Positions 22,628 to 32,693 of a DNA stretch of 46,259 bases are shown one piece after another (within the stretch, counting starts at the first letter, position 1; each line of letters begins with the position of its first letter). Both the position numbers and the translations under genes were made by a program. The notes beneath the pieces are model-generated. The model ran no database searches, was not told where the DNA came from, and saw only the letters and a list, made by a program, of their open reading frames with translations. Source of the stretch: Gammaproteobacteria bacterium (GTDB lineage: Bacteria > Pseudomonadota > Gammaproteobacteria > Pseudomonadales > Azotimanducaceae); the NCBI GenBank assembly GCA_018656865.1, contig JABHYO010000022.1:1-46259 (forward strand), in the 5' to 3' direction.

Positions 22628-23755
22628 ATGCTCAACAAACTGGATGATTTCCCCATACACCAGACTCCAGAGCCGATTGCTCATCCGGCGACCAGTGATC
22701 GCAATGTCTACGACCGGACCTGGTTTAACGGTTATGCGCCGGATGGATCCTACTATTTTGGTATTGGCATGGCCATTTACCCCCACCGGGGTGTCATGGA
22801 TTGTGCTTTCAGTGTTGTCCGGCCGGAAATGCGGCAACACTGTTTTTTCGGCTCCAGGCGGGCACCGGATGAGCGAACAGATATGGATGTGGGTCCGTTT
22901 CGCATGGAGGTGTTGGAACCCATGCGCAGTCACCGCGTGATTCTTGATGACAATGAAAGTGGTCTTGGTTGCGATCTGACCTTCTCTGCACGTACCGCAG
23001 CCATTCAGGAGGCCCGGCAGACTCTGTATACAGGAACCAGACGAACCATGGATTCAACCCGATTCGATCAGTTCGGGTACTGGAGCGGAATCGTCAATAC
23101 GCCAGACGGGGAAATAAAAATTGAGCCCGACGTCTGCAACGGCACCAAGGACAGATCCTGGGGTGTGCGCGGTGTTGGTGAACCCGAGGCTGGTGGTGCA
23201 CCTTTTCAACCAGGGGGAATCTGTTTTGTTTGGGCGCCGGTTTTCTGGGAGGATCATGTCTCGCATGCCATCTTCTTTGATGGTCAGCGCGGTGAACCAC
23301 TTGTTCGGGAAGGCCTTGAGGCAAAACTCTATGCCAGGGGGGAGGAGATCATTGGCGTCGAAGATGGCACCATCGATCGTAAACTGACAGCAAGGCACAG
23401 AATCAATTACCACCCTGGTACGAGGCTGGCGAAAAGCGCAGAGATTGATCTTGTTGAACTTGACGAGGGTGTACGGACAATCAAGTTAGAGCCGAAATTG
23501 AAATTTATGATGAAGGGGCTGGGCTATGGTCATCCGGAGTGGCGTCAAGGTGCCTGGAAGGGTGATCTTGTTACGGGACATGATTCATTCGACCCGAAGC
23601 AGCTTGACCCCAAGGCGCCGGAGAATATCCACACCCAGCAGGTCGTGCATGCGACAGACGGTGAACGTGAAGGCGTGGGTGTACTGGAACAGATTGTTGT
23701 CGGTCCATATGCCCCGGGTGGGTTTACAGATTATTTTGACGGGTTTAGGCCCTAA
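22628..23755 (+). CDS. Unrecognised beta-rich protein, possibly AttH/CrtC lipocalin-like
   Basis: A 375-residue soluble protein without signal peptide. Regularly spaced aromatic and glycine-rich strands run through it: DRTWFNGYAPDGSYYFGIGMAIYPHRG, MDVGPFRMEVLEPMRSHRVIL and NGTKDRSWGVRGVGEP fall at about 30-60, 95-125 and 190-205. The NGTKDRSWGxR and FVWAPVFW segments recall the AttH/hydroxyneurosporene-dehydratase double-lipocalin group, found near enzymes acting on hydrophobic compounds. This is a fold guess only. ATG 22628 is preferred over an upstream in-frame start at 22559 because CAGGGAAGAGC precedes it. The aldo/keto reductase gene follows after 11 bases, so the two are probably cotranscribed. 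Confidence 0.6.
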   Translation: MLNKLDDFPIHQTPEPIAHPATSDRNVYDRTWFNGYAPDGSYYFGIGMAIYPHRGVMDCAFSVVRPEMRQHCFFGSRRAPDERTDMDVGPFRMEVLEPMRSHRVILDDNESGLGCDLTFSARTAAIQEARQTLYTGTRRTMDSTRFDQFGYWSGIVNTPDGEIKIEPDVCNGTKDRSWGVRGVGEPEAGGAPFQPGGICFVWAPVFWEDHVSHAIFFDGQRGEPLVREGLEAKLYARGEEIIGVEDGTIDRKLTARHRINYHPGTRLAKSAEIDLVELDEGVRTIKLEPKLKFMMKGLGYGHPEWRQGAWKGDLVTGHDSFDPKQLDPKAPENIHTQQVVHATDGEREGVGVLEQIVVGPYAPGGFTDYFDGFRP

Positions 23756-23766
23756 GGACAGATTCC

Positions 23767-24783
23767 ATGGAATATCGATCACTCGGTAGAACCGGTGTCA
23801 AAGTGAGCCAGCTTTGCCTTGGTACGATGATGTTTGGCGGTCGAACCGACAAGATAGAAAGTATTCGAATTATTGACCGGTCACTTGAGGGCGGTATCAA
23901 CTTCGTCGACACCGCCAATGTTTACGCCGGGAAAGAAAGCGAACGCATCGTTGGTGAAGCCCTGGCCAGAGACGGTAAGCGAAAGAACACGATACTTGCC
24001 ACCAAGGTGAATTTCCCCCAGGGGGATGATGTGAACGCCAGAGGCATCAGTCGGCGTCATATCATCGAAGCCTGTGACGATTCACTGCAGAGACTGCAGA
24101 CTGACTGGATCGATTTGTACCAGTTGCACCGAAGTAACACTGAGATCCCCATCGACGAAACCCTGCGCGCGCTCGACGATCTTATTCGCGCCGGCAAGGT
24201 TCGCTATATTGGTAGCAGCATGTTCCCGGGATGGCAGATGGTGGAATCGCTCTGGGTCGCAAAGGAACTGGGGCTGAATCGATTTGTGTGCGAGCAGCCC
24301 GCCTACCACATGCTTGATCGTACCGCTGAACGCGAGGTGATTCCGGCTGCCCAATCCTTTGGACTTGCTGTTATTCCATGGGGGCCCCTTTGCGGTGGTT
24401 TGCTCTCCGGCAAATATGATCGGGATCAGGGCGACCCCGAGGGTCGTTGGCAGGAAGGTAAGGATAACTTTAGCCGTGAGGCGACCGATGCGGCCTGGGA
24501 GGTACTGGATCTGCTGCGGGAAATGGCGGCAGAAAAAGGCTGTAGTGTTTCCCAGCTAGCGCTTGCCTGGAATATGGCGCAGCCTGGGGTGACCGCACCG
24601 ATTGTCGGCCCTCGCACCTTTGAGCAGATTGAGGATAATCTTGGCTCAGTCGATGTTGAGATGGTTCAGGCAGACTTTGACAGCATCGATGCCATCCTGC
24701 CGCCGAAGAGCTATGCCGTCAGGTACTACGACAAAGCGAACGCGACTGATTTCAGGCCGCGTCACCTGAGAAATATCATCTAA
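23767..24783 (+). CDS. Aldo/keto reductase
   Basis: A 338-residue NADPH-dependent oxidoreductase of the AKR fold. The catalytic tetrad is visible: Asp48 and Tyr53 in NFVDTANVYAGKESE, Lys80 in ILATKVNF and His121 in DLYQLHR. The cofactor-binding C-terminus has GLAVIPWGPLCGGLLSGKY and AQPGVTAPIVGPRTFEQIEDNL. It resembles the Kvbeta/YajO/PhdYeiN type that starts MEYRxLGRTGVKVSxLCLGTMMFGGRTD. The aldehyde or ketone substrate is unknown. It forms a two-gene unit with the lipocalin-like gene, and its end faces the alpha/beta hydrolase gene. Confidence 0.93.
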   Translation: MEYRSLGRTGVKVSQLCLGTMMFGGRTDKIESIRIIDRSLEGGINFVDTANVYAGKESERIVGEALARDGKRKNTILATKVNFPQGDDVNARGISRRHIIEACDDSLQRLQTDWIDLYQLHRSNTEIPIDETLRALDDLIRAGKVRYIGSSMFPGWQMVESLWVAKELGLNRFVCEQPAYHMLDRTAEREVIPAAQSFGLAVIPWGPLCGGLLSGKYDRDQGDPEGRWQEGKDNFSREATDAAWEVLDLLREMAAEKGCSVSQLALAWNMAQPGVTAPIVGPRTFEQIEDNLGSVDVEMVQADFDSIDAILPPKSYAVRYYDKANATDFRPRHLRNII

Positions 24784-24969
24784 ACGGCGCTCAACCGAGA
24801 AGACCGATCATCATGCTTGAAGACGACCTTGGCGGGTGTGTGCTTGGCGCAGACTCGAGGCCTGGACGGCCGAAAGTCAGGCCCCAGGGATGGGTTGATG
24901 CCGGTGCGGCAAGTGCACACCCGTCAAAATCGGCGGATACGTATAGGTGTCGGGGTGTTAGGACGAGCG
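24784..24969. other. Convergent intergenic region with imperfect inverted repeat
   Basis: Between the convergent reductase and hydrolase genes, 24833-24848 and 24908-24923 form inverted arms matching at 13 of 16 positions. The 59-base loop contains further short GGCC inversions. No T-run follows either arm, so intrinsic termination is not clear. No coding region is supported here. Confidence 0.35.
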
Positions 24970-25758
24970 CTAGATATTGGTTACCAGGGCATCCAGCACG
25001 GCATCGGGTTGTTCTGACATCATTGAATGTCCGCATGGGCTCAACTCAACGACTCTGGCATTCCTGATTTTCTCTGCCACCATCCTGCCTGCAACCGGGG
25101 ATGTCATTTTGTCCTCCCGTCCGAGAATGATCAGTGTCTCGACACTGATCTGATCAAGCAGATCCTCCGCCTCGGTAAAATCGTTGCAGGCTTTCAGATC
25201 GGTAAACAGAACATCGTCGGAAGATCGCTCCAACAGGCGCTGACCGCTCATGGTCATGCAAAGTCCGGGATTACTGTTGCCGCCCTGTTGACCGAAGTTG
25301 CTGTGGCTCCAGGTATTGGCCATATCTATTGCGTCGTGATCGTTAGATTCAGCGGCATTCAGCAGTTGCTCCGTGACTGGCATAGGGGTCGAGGTGCCTA
25401 ACAAAGAGAGGCTTGTGATTTTTTCAGGATACCTGGCAGCAAAGCAGATACCCGTAAGCGAGCCCATGCTGTGGCCAACGATAGCGGCTTCTTTGACATC
25501 TAGTTTGTCCATGGCGTTGCCAATCCAGTCAGCGATGCCCTCAATGGCCTTCAGAGGTTTACCATCAGAACGACCGTGTCCGGGCAGGTCGAAGGCGAAG
25601 ACATTGTAACCATGCCTCGCAAAGTAGCGGGCCGGTAGGACCCAGACAGAATGATCCATCCCCGCACCGTGAATAAATATCACGCTGGGTTTCGAAGGAT
25701 TCGTTTCCCTGGTTCCGGTGCTGTAGAAAGTCCTGTGGTCGTTTACTGTTGTATACAT
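24970..25758 (-). CDS. Alpha/beta hydrolase
   Basis: A 262-residue protein of the alpha/beta hydrolase fold. The oxyanion-hole strand is VIFIHGAGMDHSVW (about 26-39). The GHGRSDG segment is at 60-66. The nucleophile elbow is VGHSMGS with Ser97. The acid is in LIILGREDKMT (Asp, about 214). The catalytic His is in LSPCGHSMMSE near the C-terminus. The family includes esterases, lactonases and C-C bond hydrolases; the substrate is not predictable. It begins one base after the stop of metY on the same strand, so it is translated from the same mRNA. It is not MetX, which is longer and has a different nucleophile context. Confidence 0.9.
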   Translation of the reverse strand: MYTTVNDHRTFYSTGTRETNPSKPSVIFIHGAGMDHSVWVLPARYFARHGYNVFAFDLPGHGRSDGKPLKAIEGIADWIGNAMDKLDVKEAAIVGHSMGSLTGICFAARYPEKITSLSLLGTSTPMPVTEQLLNAAESNDHDAIDMANTWSHSNFGQQGGNSNPGLCMTMSGQRLLERSSDDVLFTDLKACNDFTEAEDLLDQISVETLIILGREDKMTSPVAGRMVAEKIRNARVVELSPCGHSMMSEQPDAVLDALVTNI

Positions 25759-25759
25759 A

Positions 25760-27055
25760 CTAGCCCCGTTGTGAAGCGCGCAGACCGCGCCTTAAGTCAG
25801 CCGTTAGATCGGCCGCATTCTCGAGCCCGATGGAAAGCCGGATCAGGCCTTCTGAGATTCCCGCGGCGTTGAGCGCCTCGGTGTCCATGCGGTGATGGGT
25901 TGTACTGGCAGGGTGAATGACAAGGGATTTGGCATCTCCGACATTGGCGAGGTGGGAGAAAACAGAGAGGCTCTCAATAAACTTGATGCCTGCTTCCCGG
26001 CCGCCCTTGATACCGAAGCTGAATACAGCGCCGCATCCTTTGGGTAGAACTTCTTTTGCCAGTTTGTGATCAGGGTGATCAGGTAGTGCCGGGTGATTGA
26101 CCCATTCGACCTGCTCCTGCTCGGCAAGAAACTCGATCACTGTTTGTGTATTCGAGATATGTTTCTCCATGCGCAGCGACAGGGTTTCGATGCCCTGTAG
26201 GATATGAAACGCTGTGGTTGGGCTCATACACGCCCCAAAGTCTCGAAGGCCTTCCCTGCGAGCTCGCGTAATGAAAGCCGCAGGACCAAACTCTTCCGCA
26301 AAGTTGAGATCGTGAAAACCGTCATAGGGTTCTGTCAGGGTTGGAAATTTTCCAGATGCCTCCCAGTTGAAAGTGCCGCCATCCACCAGAAGACCGCCGA
26401 TCACGATACCGTGACCTGAGAGAAACTTTGTTGCCGAGTGCATGACCAGGTCGGCGCCAAGATCGATGGGCCGGCAGAGATAAGGGGTGGCAAAAGTAGC
26501 ATCGACCAGGAGCGGCAGTTTTGCCTCATGTGCCAGATCGGCTACAACCGGGATATTGAGTACTTCCAGGCCGGGATTCCCCAGCACTTCAGAGAAGATC
26601 AGACGTGTGTTGTCCTGAATGGCGTTTCGGAATGCACCGGGGTCTCTCGGGTCGACAAAAGTTGTTTCGATGCCGAATCGAGGCAGCGTGTAGCTGAGCA
26701 GGTTATGAGTGCCGCCGTAGATGCTGCGCGATGCGACGATGTGCTCTCCGGCGCTGACGATGGTTGCGACCGCCAGGTGCATGGCCGCCTGGCCGCTTGC
26801 TGTGGCGATGGCGCCGACACCGTTGTCGAGTAGTGCGATGCGCTCTTCGAGAACCGCATTGGTCGGGTTTGATAGACGTGAATAGACATGCCCGGCTCTT
26901 TCAATGTTGAAGAGCCCTGCCGCGTGGTCGGTGTCTTTGAACACGTAGGAAGCAGTCTGATAGATCGGCGTTGCCCGGGCACCGGTTGTCGGGTCGGGCT
27001 GCTGGCCGCCGTGGAGACTTAATGTGTCGAAGTTTAATGTCGGCGGTTTCGGCAT
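25760..27055 (-). CDS. metY: O-acetylhomoserine sulfhydrylase / aminocarboxypropyltransferase
   Basis: A 431-residue PLP enzyme of the Cys/Met metabolism family. It opens FDTLSLHGGQQPDPTTGARATPIYQTASYVF, typical of MetY rather than MetB or MetC. The substrate and PLP segments YSRLSNPTNAVLEERIA and ASGQAAMHL follow. The Schiff-base lysine is Lys210 in HSATKFLSGHG. MetY makes homocysteine from O-acetylhomoserine and sulfide. I chose ATG 27055, which has AGGTG six bases upstream, over an in-frame GTG at 27064. It diverges from ychJ with only 28 bases between start codons, and an alpha/beta hydrolase gene follows at once. Confidence 0.93.
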   Translation of the reverse strand: MPKPPTLNFDTLSLHGGQQPDPTTGARATPIYQTASYVFKDTDHAAGLFNIERAGHVYSRLSNPTNAVLEERIALLDNGVGAIATASGQAAMHLAVATIVSAGEHIVASRSIYGGTHNLLSYTLPRFGIETTFVDPRDPGAFRNAIQDNTRLIFSEVLGNPGLEVLNIPVVADLAHEAKLPLLVDATFATPYLCRPIDLGADLVMHSATKFLSGHGIVIGGLLVDGGTFNWEASGKFPTLTEPYDGFHDLNFAEEFGPAAFITRARREGLRDFGACMSPTTAFHILQGIETLSLRMEKHISNTQTVIEFLAEQEQVEWVNHPALPDHPDHKLAKEVLPKGCGAVFSFGIKGGREAGIKFIESLSVFSHLANVGDAKSLVIHPASTTHHRMDTEALNAAGISEGLIRLSIGLENAADLTADLRRGLRASQRG

Positions 27056-27083
27056 AATTGGCACCTGAACAGAAGGAAGCGTG

Positions 27084-27491
27084 ATGGTAAGTCAAAATGA
27101 TCGTCTCTGCCCATGTGATTCCGGTCGGGAATATGATCGTTGTTGTGGCCCCTATCTTGCGGGAATACAAAAGGCGCCCACAGCCGAATTGCTGATGCGG
27201 TCACGGTACACTGCTTACGTGGAAGGCAACGAGGACTATTTGAGTGAAACCTGGCATTCTGATTTTCGACCCGACACTATCGAAGCAGTGGGTGGCGAGA
27301 AATGGCTGGGACTGAAAGTCAGACGTATCGAAGCTGGTGGACCCGAGGACAGTGAGGGTGAGGTCGAGTTTGTGGCCAGATTTAAAATTGATGGTAAGGG
27401 TCATCGATTGCATGAGATCAGCCGATTTGTTCGCCTTGGCTCATGCTGGTTGTATACGTCTGGTGAATTGATACAGGATTCGAAGAGATGA
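27084..27491 (+). CDS. ychJ: YchJ-family SEC-C motif protein
   Basis: A 135-residue protein. The N-terminus has the zinc-binding SEC-C motif CPCDSGREYDRCCGPYL (four cysteines). The rest is the NTF2-like YchJ domain (LMRSRYTAYVEGNEDYLSETWH; VEFVARFKIDGKGHRLHEISRFVR). The family function is unknown. ATG 27084 follows AGAAGGAAG; GTG 27081 directly before it is an alternative. It overlaps the DUF5916 gene by four bases (ATGA), so the two are translationally coupled. Confidence 0.88.
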   Translation: MVSQNDRLCPCDSGREYDRCCGPYLAGIQKAPTAELLMRSRYTAYVEGNEDYLSETWHSDFRPDTIEAVGGEKWLGLKVRRIEAGGPEDSEGEVEFVARFKIDGKGHRLHEISRFVRLGSCWLYTSGELIQDSKR

Positions 27492-29980
27492 TGAGCCGGT
27501 ACCTTCTCAGTTTGCTGCTGATACTGACTTTTACGGTGTCAGTCTGCGCAAGTGAACCTTCGTTTGATGAAGTGACCCTAAAGGGAACCCTCGACGGGAT
27601 TCCCATGCACTATATCAACGTGCAGACAAGGCCACACGATGAAGTCGATATCAAGCTGGATGGTCTTGTTGATGAACTAATCTGGCAGGATGTGCCGTTC
27701 TTCGATCAGATGATTGTCTCGGTCCCCGGGACCGGCGAACCTGCATACTACCCGACTGAAAACCGATTGCTGGCAACCGAAAAGGGCCTTTATGTCAGTG
27801 CGGTGATGTATCAGCCACCGGAAACCGTCGTCATGCGTATGAGCAAGCGGGATGACTATATCGACCGTGATACCTACGCTGTCACCCTCGATTCGACCGG
27901 GCACGGAGAATTTGCCTACTGGTTTATCATTGCTCTTGGTGACACCGTGATGGATGGCAAGGTGCTGCCCGAACGGCGTTACACCACGGACTGGGATGGA
28001 CCCTGGCTCTATAAGACAGCCAGGTTTGATGAGGGATGGAGTGCCGAGACTTTCTACCCCTGGTCAATGATGAGCCTGCCGGAAAAAGATGGCGCGCGCG
28101 ATATCGGATTTGCCGTCGCCCGGCAGGTATCTCATACCAATGAACGATATTACTGGCCGGGCCATAGCTATTCGTCACCCCAGTTTGTGACCGCACTCAA
28201 TACCATGCGTGTTGAGGGTGTTGAACCGAGACAACAGTACTCTCTGATTCCTTATCTGTCTTCCGTGCTGGATGAAGCGCGGGATGACACAGAAACCCGT
28301 GGTGGCATCGATTTAACCTGGAAGCCGTCGACGATGGCAGAGCTGACTCTCAGCGTGAATCCGGATTTCGGTGCAGTGGAAGCAGACAGCGTCGTTTTGA
28401 ATCTGACAGCCTTCGAGACCTTTTTTCCTGAAAAACGTCTCTTTTTTCAAGAAGGCAACGAATTGTTCGAAACGACGCCCAGAGCCAACAATGGTCGTGC
28501 GATGCGTGAGTTGACGAATGAGAACTTCGCCACGACCTCGCGAAGGGTATATGTCACGGAATTCCTGCCTGCGCCCATCTCTCTGATCAACACCCGGCGC
28601 ATTGGCGGTACAGCATCGCAGGTGACATTGCCTGCTGGCATCACACCAAAAAAGGGTGAACGTGACCTGCCGACCGAGTTGTTGGGAGCTGTCAAACTCA
28701 CGGGTCGTATTGGCAATTTTCGCTATGGTGTCGTTGGCGCTTTTGAGGACGATGTCGAGTGGCAGGGGTCGGATACGCTTGGCAACCCTGTCGGTATTGA
28801 TGATGAAGGTCGTGATTTTGCCGCCATCAGGGTCAGCTACGAGAAATCGGCTGTCAACCGTTATGCTCTGGGTTACATGGGCACACTCGTCGATGGCCCC
28901 ATCTACGATGCCGCGGTGCACGGTCTGGACTGGCACTATGGTACCGGTGACGGCAGATGGGCGCTGGACCTGCAGCTTATGCACAGTGACGTCGATGACG
29001 TCAGTGGACAGGGAGGTGTCTTTGATCTGACTTATTCCGGCAATTCCCGAATACAGCATGTCTTCAAGCTCGACTATTTCGATGAAGACGTCGATATCAA
29101 CGATCTGGGATTTCTTCGCCGAAATGATTATGCCGGTATGCTCTATGCCTATCGCTATGCCCAGCGGAGCAAGAACAAGGGCCTGATACGGGCAAACCGC
29201 GGCGCTGTGACTCTGGTGCAGCAGTACAACATCAGCAGGGGCCAGGTTGTCGACAGCGGCATCTACTGGCGGAACACTCTGGAGGTGCCCGGCCGCAATA
29301 CCATTCGAACGTCTCTGGCCTGGCTGCCGGAGCGATACGAGGATGTTGATTCGAGAGGTCATGGTGCTTACCTGGCTGAAGACAGGATCTGGTGGAACCT
29401 TCTCTGGACGACGGACGCCAGCGCCAGGTTCAGTTGGTCCTTCGGTGTTGGAGGTATCCAGGAGGATCTCGGAGAGTGGACAGGTCAGTATTCGGTGGGG
29501 CTCACCATGCGGCCCAACGATTTACTGGTGGTCAGTGCGGATCTGAAATACAAACGTCGGGATGGCTGGTTGGTTTACCAGGGCGGTCCCTATTTCGGTG
29601 CTTACAATGGTATCGACTGGCAGCCGTCCATCGACGCCAGTTGGTTTATCAGGCCCGGGCATCAGTTGCGCTTCTCGTTCCAGTGGGTTGGTGTTCGCGT
29701 CGATGAGCAGGGGTTCTTCTCGGTACCCGGTGGTGACGGTGAGCTTATGCCAGCTACCAGGACGAGTACCGATCATGACTTTACTGTCAGCATGATGACT
29801 GCCCAGCTTCGGTATCGCTGGGAGATCGCGCCGCTCACAGATCTCTTTCTCGTCTATAACCGTGGTAATCGTCTGCCGTTCAGAAACGAAGATGAATTTT
29901 CCAGCCTTTTTGAGGATACCTTTGACGATCCCCTGGTGGATTCTTTTGTGATTAAACTTCGCTACCGTTTCGGTAACTGA
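27488..29980 (+). CDS. DUF5916 outer-membrane protein with CBM9-like N-terminal domain
   Basis: An 830-residue exported protein with a signal peptide ending near residue 22 (SVCASEP). Residues about 40-240 form a CBM9-like beta-sandwich (DIKLDGLVDELIWQDVPFFDQM; LYVSAVMYQP; GDTVMDGKV). DUF5916 follows from about 250 (LTLSVNPDFGAVEADSVVLNLTAFETFFPEKRLFFQEG). The C-terminal 450 residues alternate as in an outer-membrane barrel (RYRWEIAPLTDLFLVYNRG) and end FVIKLRYRFGN, with the terminal aromatic-type signature of a barrel. The function is not established for this family. The first six bases hold two ATG codons overlapping the ychJ stop. Confidence 0.85.
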   Translation: MMSRYLLSLLLILTFTVSVCASEPSFDEVTLKGTLDGIPMHYINVQTRPHDEVDIKLDGLVDELIWQDVPFFDQMIVSVPGTGEPAYYPTENRLLATEKGLYVSAVMYQPPETVVMRMSKRDDYIDRDTYAVTLDSTGHGEFAYWFIIALGDTVMDGKVLPERRYTTDWDGPWLYKTARFDEGWSAETFYPWSMMSLPEKDGARDIGFAVARQVSHTNERYYWPGHSYSSPQFVTALNTMRVEGVEPRQQYSLIPYLSSVLDEARDDTETRGGIDLTWKPSTMAELTLSVNPDFGAVEADSVVLNLTAFETFFPEKRLFFQEGNELFETTPRANNGRAMRELTNENFATTSRRVYVTEFLPAPISLINTRRIGGTASQVTLPAGITPKKGERDLPTELLGAVKLTGRIGNFRYGVVGAFEDDVEWQGSDTLGNPVGIDDEGRDFAAIRVSYEKSAVNRYALGYMGTLVDGPIYDAAVHGLDWHYGTGDGRWALDLQLMHSDVDDVSGQGGVFDLTYSGNSRIQHVFKLDYFDEDVDINDLGFLRRNDYAGMLYAYRYAQRSKNKGLIRANRGAVTLVQQYNISRGQVVDSGIYWRNTLEVPGRNTIRTSLAWLPERYEDVDSRGHGAYLAEDRIWWNLLWTTDASARFSWSFGVGGIQEDLGEWTGQYSVGLTMRPNDLLVVSADLKYKRRDGWLVYQGGPYFGAYNGIDWQPSIDASWFIRPGHQLRFSFQWVGVRVDEQGFFSVPGGDGELMPATRTSTDHDFTVSMMTAQLRYRWEIAPLTDLFLVYNRGNRLPFRNEDEFSSLFEDTFDDPLVDSFVIKLRYRFGN

Positions 29981-30119
29981 CTGAATTCCCTTTGTGCATT
30001 GATGTCAGGCGCATGCCCGATTAATTCGATAGCTGCATTCAATGATACACGTCAACGCATTGATCGATGATGTTTGCTAATGTCTAAATCGATTTGAAAG
30101 ACAATCGACGGACGCCGAG

Positions 30120-30345
30120 CGAGAGTAACAGTTACAGGCTGGCTCGATGCCCGACGGAAATGTTTCAGAGCGGCCCAGTCCGGATCACCGTGGTCACTTT
30201 GTCGTTTAGGGTCATGTCAACCTGCAAAGTCTGATATTATCCAACTAATCTGTAAACGCTCTCTCTCACTATACAGATTGGACGACAGGGATTTCGGGGA
30301 CTCTGGGTTGGGTCGTTTTGATACCTCACGACATTTCCTCTTTTT
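30120..30345 (+). pseudogene. Decayed internal fragment of a second ccoN gene in the ccoN leader
   Basis: Within the 495-base gap before ccoN, 30247-30289 matches ccoN 31449-31491 at 37 of 43 positions without gaps, including 17 identical bases in a row. Read in the ccoN phase from 30249 it gives [12 protein letters not shown], then G..SG.LGWV, like the CcoN heme-ligand region (residues 325-350). To the left, 30199-30222 reads LSFRVMST against LSFYGMST in CcoN, but a one-base deletion, a TAA at 30246 and loss of the GHVH codons break it. Weaker similarity runs from about 30120 to 30345. It is not functional. It is best explained as the relic of a tandem cco operon or of a partial duplication. 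Confidence 0.8.
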
Positions 30346-30369
30346 TCCACAGAAATTTCACCAATGCGC

Positions 30370-30397
30370 TTGACAAATGTGCCGCAAAGTTTATGTT
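30370..30397 (+). promoter_or_regulatory. Candidate sigma-70 promoter of ccoN
   Basis: TTGACA at 30370-30375 matches the -35 consensus fully. TATGTT at 30392-30397 is a four-of-six -10 hexamer after a 16-base spacer. Transcription would start near 30404, leaving a leader of about 72 bases to ccoN. No FNR/Anr site lies at the class II distance, unlike at the usp and CBS promoters. The rest of the 29981-30475 gap shows only the ccoN relic. Confidence 0.45.
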
Positions 30398-30475
30398 GCA
30401 ATGCCGCATTTAGTGCCATAGCGATGCATTGATGTGGTTGTCTATTATTCGCCGCAAAACGAAAGGTAGTGAAGT

Positions 30476-31917
<1,442 letters not shown>

Positions 31918-31921
<4 letters not shown>

Positions 31922-32523
31922 ACGAGTTCATTGAAAAGAATATCGGTGTGATGGTGGTGTTAATCATTCTGGCGGTGTGCTTCGGAGGAATTGTTGAAAT
32001 CATTCCGCTGATGAGCCAGAAGGTCGTCACGGAACCGATTGCAGGTCTTGAGCCTCTTGCGCCGCTGGAACTTGAAGGTCGCGACATTTACATCAGGGAA
32101 GGCTGTAATGTCTGTCATTCCCAGATGATCAGGCCGCTTCGGGCTGAGGTTGAGCGGTACGGCCATTATACGGTGGCGGGTGAGCTGGTTTACAACCATC
32201 CCTTTCTTTTCGGTTCCAAGAGAACAGGTCCAGACCTTGCGAGGGTGGGAGGTATGTACTCTGATGAGTGGCACCGTGCGCACCTGTTCGATCCGAGGTC
32301 CGTGGTGCCCGAGTCCAATATGCCAGGGTTTTCCTGGTTGTTTGAGAATGAGATCGACGGCAGCGTGACGCCGAAGAAACTGGAAGCGCTGAGACTCGTT
32401 GGTGTGCCGTATACCGATGCGGATATTGCCGGAGCCACTGAAGCTGTCTCAGGTAAGTCAGAAGCCGATGCCATGGTCGCCTATCTGCAGCAGCTCGGCA
32501 CCATTATCAAGGAAAGGAGATGA
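31918..32523 (+). CDS. ccoO: cbb3-type cytochrome c oxidase subunit II (mono-heme)
   Basis: A 201-residue membrane-anchored cytochrome c. One helix at about 8-28 ([20 protein letters not shown]) is followed by a periplasmic domain with heme c site CNVCH (Cys63, Cys66, His67), the conserved [15 protein letters not shown], and [16 protein letters not shown]. The axial methionine is in SNMPGFSW. It passes electrons from CcoP heme to CcoN. The C-terminus ends near LGTIIKER. Its start overlaps the ccoN stop by four bases, and its last codons contain the AAGGAG ribosome site for ccoQ. Confidence 0.97.
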
Positions 32524-32525
32524 TG

Positions 32526-32693
32526 ATGGATATTGGAGACTTACGGGGCTTGTCGACTGTATTTTGCATGGCTGCTTTTGCGGCAGTGGTGTTCTGGGCT
32601 TATGGCCCCTCCCGAAAAAGCTATTTTGAGAAAGCGGCAGATCTGCCTTTCGCTGATGAAGAACTTGCTGTAGATGAGGATGAAGTTAAATGA
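32526..32693 (+). CDS. ccoQ: cbb3-type oxidase assembly/stability subunit CcoQ
   Basis: A 55-residue single-helix protein: MDIGDLRGLSTVFCMAAFAA, then VVFWAYGPSRKSYFEKAADLPF and an acidic tail ending DEDEVK. The helix followed by WAY-P-S-R/K and FE-AA is the CcoQ hallmark. The small subunit stabilises CcoNOP. Three ATG codons lie in tandem at 32520, 32523 and 32526. The last is chosen because GGAG ends six bases before it. The stop overlaps the ccoP start (ATGA). Confidence 0.9.
   Translation: MDIGDLRGLSTVFCMAAFAAVVFWAYGPSRKSYFEKAADLPFADEELAVDEDEVK

Noticed and set aside
24784-24969. Short frames of 60-84 codons between the reductase and hydrolase genes
   Set aside because: No ribosome sites, no domains, overlapping frames on both strands; treated as non-coding.
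28313-29362. 349-codon open frame on the minus strand inside the DUF5916 gene
   Set aside because: Fully antisense to a convincing exported protein gene, no recognisable domain, no ribosome site.
30042-30055. Degenerate FNR-like dyad ATGATACACGTCAA
   Set aside because: One mismatch, about 420 bases from ccoN and only a poor -10 at the class II distance; too weak to annotate.
30247-30279. Eight-base inverted repeat (AATCTGTA ... TACAGATT) as an operator in the ccoN leader
   Set aside because: The whole segment is explained by homology to the ccoN coding sequence; one arm differs from the parent by substitutions, so the symmetry is probably accidental.
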